The notes under the pieces: model-generated | The model's input: the letters and a program-made list of their open reading frames with translations, nothing else | Database searches by the model: none | Told to the model about the DNA's origin: nothing | Assembly (NCBI GenBank): GCA_018897435.1 | Contig: JAHIKI010000083.1 | Coordinates: forward strand, 1 to 42,803 | Source: Acidobacteriota bacterium | Lineage (GTDB): Bacteria > Acidobacteriota > Aminicenantia > UBA2199 | Length of the DNA stretch: 42,803 bases | Reading direction: 5' to 3' | In this document: one piece after another, positions 40,009-42,803 of the stretch | Position numbering within the stretch: position 1 is the first letter of the stretch | Layout of the letters: each line of letters opens with the position of its first letter | Made by a program: the position numbers and the translations under genes

Positions 40009-40019
40009 ATAGTACTTGG
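39968..40019. repeat. 14 bp inverted repeat spanning the ptb stop codon
   Basis: CCAAGTACTATTCA (39968-39981) and its exact complement TGAATAGTACTTGG (40006-40019) flank a 24-base loop. The TGA stop is the first codon of the right arm. It runs directly into the heptamer array that starts at 40018. No T-run follows. Confidence 0.75.
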
Positions 40020-40170
40020 TGGACGGTAGACGGTGTACGGTCTACGGTAAAAAACCAAAACGAAATAAATACAGTATTTTTTGCTTTTATCTTCTACCGT
40101 TAATCGTTTATGGTATACAAAGTTCGTTTTAGTGCCTTGCCGTCAACCGTATACCGTAAACCGTATACCG
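40018..40170. repeat. Inverted array of 7-base units, locus B
   Basis: Left arm, five consecutive units from 40018: GGTGGAC, GGTAGAC, GGTGTAC, GGTCTAC, GGTAAAA. Right arm 40137-40170 reads on the complement as units CGGTATA, CGGTTTA, CGGTATA, CGGTTGA. A third weaker array in the right-arm orientation lies at 40094-40116 with ACC/ACG spaced by seven. It fills the 166-base gap between the convergent ptb and DUF4412-like genes. Confidence 0.7.
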
Positions 40171-40174
40171 AGTT

Positions 40175-40975
40175 CTATTCTTTCTCGCCCCCGAACCCCA
40201 GCGGCTTCTCTTCGTAACCGGCCGGAATTTCAAAGAATGAAGCTGGGAAATTCTTGCTGCCCAGTGAGAGGACTTCCATGGTGGTGCGGCTCTTTTCCTT
40301 GGCCCTGCCCTTCTTGTCGATGGAGGTGTTCACCGTGATCATTTTTAAGGGAAACCCCAACTCGGCCTCGGCCTTCATCTGCGTTTCGATCAGGTTGTCC
40401 AGGTCTTCCATGCCGGTCTTGAAGTCCCGGAAGCGGAAGGCTTCGGCCACTTCGGCCATGCCTTTGAACTTGGGAGTGGACCATACCTCTTTTTCGATCT
40501 TCTCATGACTCTTGCTCTTGATGATGGCGATCTTCACTTCCATGTCGTATTCCATGAGCAGCTTGCTGTGCTGGCAGGGCAAGCCCAGGATCGTTTCCAT
40601 TCCGAGCTTTTCGCTGTTGAGCACCGGGTTCTTGATCTTGATCTTGACCAGCTTGCCCACCACGCCGGCCATTTGCATGATGGCGTTCAGGGGCAGCCGC
40701 GAGTAGGTCTTTTCGGCGGGGTTGACCAGATAGAGGGCGCTATCATCGGCCTTGAACAGCCAGTACGAGCCCTTCTGGAACATTTCATTCTCGTAGGCCA
40801 CGCTCTCGAACACCTGCTTGACGTTGCCGCCGGCGGCATAGACCTGAGTGACGATCGTATTGCTCTGTCCCTTGGCCGCGGTCTGGGTCAAGGTCCTGGC
40901 CCGCCATTCCACTCCGGCGAATGCGACCATAGCAAAAATGAAAATAAGAAAAATCACGAAAATCGTTTTTTTCAT
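40175..40975 (-). CDS. Exported DUF4412-like protein
   Basis: 266 residues from ATG 40975, signal peptide 1-20 (KKTIFVIFLIFIFAMVAFA). The body is rich in beta strands: ALYLVNPAEKTYSRLP, ETILGLPCQHSKLLMEYD, EVWSTPKFKG, and near the end FEIPAGYEEKPL, the layout of DUF4412/lipoprotein-carrier-like periplasmic proteins that may bind a lipid or dye-like ligand. Function is unknown. AAGGAGG before ATG 40975 decides the start over 41005, whose first codons cover the leader. Confidence 0.72.
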   Translation of the reverse strand: MKKTIFVIFLIFIFAMVAFAGVEWRARTLTQTAAKGQSNTIVTQVYAAGGNVKQVFESVAYENEMFQKGSYWLFKADDSALYLVNPAEKTYSRLPLNAIMQMAGVVGKLVKIKIKNPVLNSEKLGMETILGLPCQHSKLLMEYDMEVKIAIIKSKSHEKIEKEVWSTPKFKGMAEVAEAFRFRDFKTGMEDLDNLIETQMKAEAELGFPLKMITVNTSIDKKGRAKEKSRTTMEVLSLGSKNFPASFFEIPAGYEEKPLGFGGEKE

Positions 40976-41003
40976 CGGGATTCCTCCTTGGGGTTCTGGC
41001 AGC

Positions 41004-41032
41004 ATTATATATCTTTTCAGTCGATTTGAAAA
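41004..41032 (-). promoter_or_regulatory. Promoter of the DUF4412-like gene
   Basis: Perfect TATAAT (41009-41004) with TTTTCA (41032-41027) at 17 bp; leader of about 22 bases containing AAGGAGG. Confidence 0.6.
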
Positions 41033-41050
41033 TACCTTTTATGGCGAATC

Positions 41051-41078
41051 GTAAGGGCACGGCGCGCCGTGCCCCTAC
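41051..41078. repeat. Near-perfect 28 bp palindrome
   Basis: The left half GGGCACGGCG (41055-41064) is followed without a loop by its exact complement (41065-41074); GTA and TAC extend the dyad with one mismatch at 41054/41075. It resembles a dispersed intergenic palindrome; a decayed relative is at 8685-8705. Confidence 0.7.
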
Positions 41079-41103
41079 CCCAAACCCCGATGAAATCATT
41101 AAT

Positions 41104-42471
41104 TTAACTAATCACCACGGTCTTGATATTCACAAATTCCTTGATGCCATAGCTGGACAGTTCGCGGCCAAAACCAGACATTTTGATACCCCCGAACGGC
41201 AGGCGCGGATCGGACTTAACCATGCCGTTGATATAAACCGTGCCGGCCTCGATGCGCGCCGCCAATTTTTCCGCCTGTGAATGATCCTGGGTCCATACGG
41301 AAGCACCCAGGCCGAAAGCAGTATCATTGGCGATGCGCAAGGCGTCTTCGTCGTCACGGGCGCTGATCAGGGCAGCCACGGGTCCGAACAATTCTTCTTC
41401 GTAAGCCGGCATTCCGGGCGCCACAGCGGCCAGGATCGTCGGTTGGAAATAGAAGCCCGGGCCCGTCCCCAGGCGTCCGCCCCCGGTTAGGACACGGGCA
41501 CCGCAGCGGACCGATTCGGCGACCTGGCGCTCAAGCTCAAGCAGCAGGTCTTCCCGGGCCAAGGGTCCCAGGTCATTGCTTTTGTCGAAGGGGTCGCCGG
41601 TCTTCAGCGCGGAAACGGCGGCAACAAATTCGCTTTTAAAACGGTCGCATATGACGTCCACGACGATGAAGCGCTTGGCGGCGATGCAGCTCTGACCATT
41701 GTTGATCATGCGCGAACTGACGGCCGCGGCCACGCAGGGTTTCAGCTGAGCGTCGGCCAGGACGATGAAAGGATCGCTGCCGCCCAGTTCCAGGACGACT
41801 TTTTTCAGGTTCCTGCCGGCCGCAGCGGCCACTTCCCTGCCGGCCCGGTCACTGCCGGTCAAGGTCACGGCCCGCACCAGAGGATGGGCGACCAGCGCCT
41901 CGACCTGGGCTGAGCCGATGTGCAGGGTGGTAAAGGCTTGCTCGGGAAAACCGGCGCGGCGGAAAATTTCTTCGATGGCCGCGGCACAGCCCTGCACGTT
42001 AGCGGCGTGCTTGAGCAGACAGACGTTTCCTGCCATCAAAGCCGGAGCGGCAAAACGGAAAACCTGCCAGAAGGGGAAATTCCAGGGCATGACCGCCAGT
42101 ACCGTTCCCAAGGGATCGAAACGGACATAAGCGGCATGGGCGTCGGTCGCTATATTTTCGGGAGCGAGCATGGCTTCAGCGTTCTCGGCGTAATATACGC
42201 AGACCAGGGCGCATTTTTCAATTTCCGCCTGTGCCTGCAGGATGGGTTTGCCCATCTCCCTGCTCATCAGATCGGCCAAAGCTTTCATTTGCGAGCGCAG
42301 CAGTTCGGCCGCACCCAGCAGCAGCTGGGTGCGTTCGGCGAATCCGCTCTGCCGCCATGCGCCGAATGCCTGGTAGGCCCTTACTACAGATATTTCAACC
42401 TGGTCCGCGGTGTGTTCTTCATAACTTTCCAGCAACTCTCCCGTGGCGGGGTTGATCGATCGCAAGGGCAT
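41104..42471 (-). CDS. NAD(P)-dependent aldehyde dehydrogenase (succinate-semialdehyde type, Sad/YneI-like)
   Basis: 455 residues from ATG 42471. MPWNFPFWQVFR with N131, LTGSDRAGREV, ELGGSDPF with general base E228, and the nucleophile C262 in NNGQSCIAAKRF. The N-terminus SINPATGELLESY and block LLKHAANV match the Sad/YneI group acting on succinate semialdehyde and similar aldehydes. ATG 42471 is chosen because AAGGAG lies just upstream, the family starts here, and a promoter (42505-42533) sits inside the longer frame that begins at 42603. Confidence 0.9.
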   Translation of the reverse strand: MPLRSINPATGELLESYEEHTADQVEISVVRAYQAFGAWRQSGFAERTQLLLGAAELLRSQMKALADLMSREMGKPILQAQAEIEKCALVCVYYAENAEAMLAPENIATDAHAAYVRFDPLGTVLAVMPWNFPFWQVFRFAAPALMAGNVCLLKHAANVQGCAAAIEEIFRRAGFPEQAFTTLHIGSAQVEALVAHPLVRAVTLTGSDRAGREVAAAAGRNLKKVVLELGGSDPFIVLADAQLKPCVAAAVSSRMINNGQSCIAAKRFIVVDVICDRFKSEFVAAVSALKTGDPFDKSNDLGPLAREDLLLELERQVAESVRCGARVLTGGGRLGTGPGFYFQPTILAAVAPGMPAYEEELFGPVAALISARDDEDALRIANDTAFGLGASVWTQDHSQAEKLAARIEAGTVYINGMVKSDPRLPFGGIKMSGFGRELSSYGIKEFVNIKTVVIS

Positions 42472-42504
42472 GAATTTCTCCTTCGGGCTCGTAGCCGATG
42501 TTCC

Positions 42505-42533
42505 ATTGTAAATGAGCCAATCGGAAATTTCAA
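42505..42533 (-). promoter_or_regulatory. Promoter of the aldehyde dehydrogenase gene
   Basis: TTGAAA (42533-42528), 17 bp, TACAAT (42510-42505), each 5 of 6 consensus positions. Confidence 0.6.
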
Positions 42534-42710
42534 ATGCAATATGGATGAAGTTCGATGTTCGATGTAAAAAGAAGAAAATCTCTCCCCCAATCGCCTTTGA
42601 CATAAACTCCTGCCTTTGGTATAAGTGGGATTCAAGCTAAAAAACATTCGGCATGCACTGAGCTAACCCGGATATCTCACAAAAATAAAGGTGCATCGGC
42701 TGCGGAACCC

Positions 42711-42719
42711 TGATATAAT
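42711..42719 (+). promoter_or_regulatory. Extended -10 promoter of the IS1380-type transposase
   Basis: TGA-TATAAT with a perfect -10 at 42714-42719; no good -35 is seen. AGGAGC lies just before ATG 42752. Confidence 0.45.
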
Positions 42720-42751
42720 AAGCTTTTGCGAGCAATATACAGGAGCAACCG

Positions 42752-42803
42752 ATGCAGACAGAGTGTAACTCACAACCGATACTTTTTCAAGAGCTGGGGC
42801 GAA
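42752..42803 (+). CDS. IS1380-family transposase, N-terminal fragment cut by window edge
   Basis: Only 17 codons are visible: MQTECNSQPILFQELGR. The start MQTECN..  ..F..LGR is typical of IS1380-family transposases, which continue with a V...DGG..SSDGG block. AGGAGC precedes the ATG. The call rests on this short stretch and the upstream terminal sequence. Confidence 0.6.
   Translation, partial: MQTECNSQPILFQELGR

Larger units (their letters stand above)
42667..42803 (+). mobile_element. Left end of an IS1380-family insertion sequence
   Basis: CCCGGATATCTCACAAAAATAA (first 20 bases from 42667) resembles the ends of IS1380-type elements as I remember them, and a transposase reading frame starts 85 bases further in. 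The element continues past the window, so the other end cannot be checked. Confidence 0.55.

Noticed and set aside
40018..40170. CRISPR array
   Set aside because: Units are only seven bases with no unique spacers and run in both orientations; no cas genes are present.
42472..42603. N-terminal extension of the aldehyde dehydrogenase to 42603
   Set aside because: It spans a good promoter and a Shine-Dalgarno, and the family begins at Met 42471.

Overview
This window is bacterial chromosome of moderate GC content, with tightly packed, often overlapping genes. Gene content (LolD-type ABC ATPase, lipoproteins, NtrY/NtrC-like two-component proteins, Mpl and LD-carboxypeptidase wall recycling, glgC, buk-ptb butyrate fermentation) fits a Gram-negative, fermentative environmental bacterium. 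The best lineage clue is a C-terminal sorting-like domain, seen at the end of the giant secreted protein at the left edge and again in a decayed copy near 6.2-6.4 kb. I associate it from memory with Candidatus Aminicenantes (Acidobacteriota-related). This is inference; no marker gene search was possible.

Layout. (1) 1-3949, minus: a giant exported protein running off the left edge, with two blocks of seven ~50-residue propeller-type repeats separated by Ig-like and PKD domains. (2) 3979-5391: an IS4-family insertion sequence whose transposase has an early stop and an in-frame palindromic insertion. (3) 5400-6430: an accessory patch with an AT-rich MNT-type nucleotidyltransferase, a doubtful ORF with a hairpin, and a pseudogene fragment of the secreted-protein C-terminus. 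(4) 6545-12883, plus: sigma-54 response regulator, acyltransferase, pfk, tmk, larE-like, rpsT, Fe-S PD-(D/E)XK nuclease, PilZ protein. (5) 12908-22750, minus: chagasin-like inhibitor, esterase/TPR protein, ilvE, then an overlapping run apt - small exported protein - very large sensor kinase - ldcA - mpl. (6) 22830-23421: type II toxin-antitoxin pair. (7) 23534-31296, minus: an eight-gene overlapping run from a DPP-IV-like peptidase through methyltransferase, UbiA, MgtC, RdgB, isochorismatase-like, TrxR-like and RlmN-like genes. (8) 31365-34087, minus: glgC, lolD-like ATPase, NlpC/P60 lipoprotein, tRNA-Leu(UAG). (9) 34239-40008, plus: solute-binding lipoprotein, ABC-F ATPase, TPR protein, buk, ptb. 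(10) 40175-42471, minus: DUF4412-like protein and an aldehyde dehydrogenase. (11) From about 42667: the left end of an IS1380-family element cut by the window edge.

Promoters are readable: many TTGACA-like/17 bp/TATAAT-like pairs. Four of them (response regulator, glgC, buk, MNT gene) place the -10 only 5-6 bases before the start codon, implying leaderless mRNAs, while others have normal Shine-Dalgarno leaders.

Most unusual signals: two intergenic inverted arrays built of 7-base units (32684-32787 and 40018-40170); the radical-SAM/TrxR-like pair in which both proteins have lost the redox cysteines expected from their families; the two seven-unit blocks of the secreted protein; and the insertion sequence whose ends seem to supply promoter parts to both neighbouring genes.
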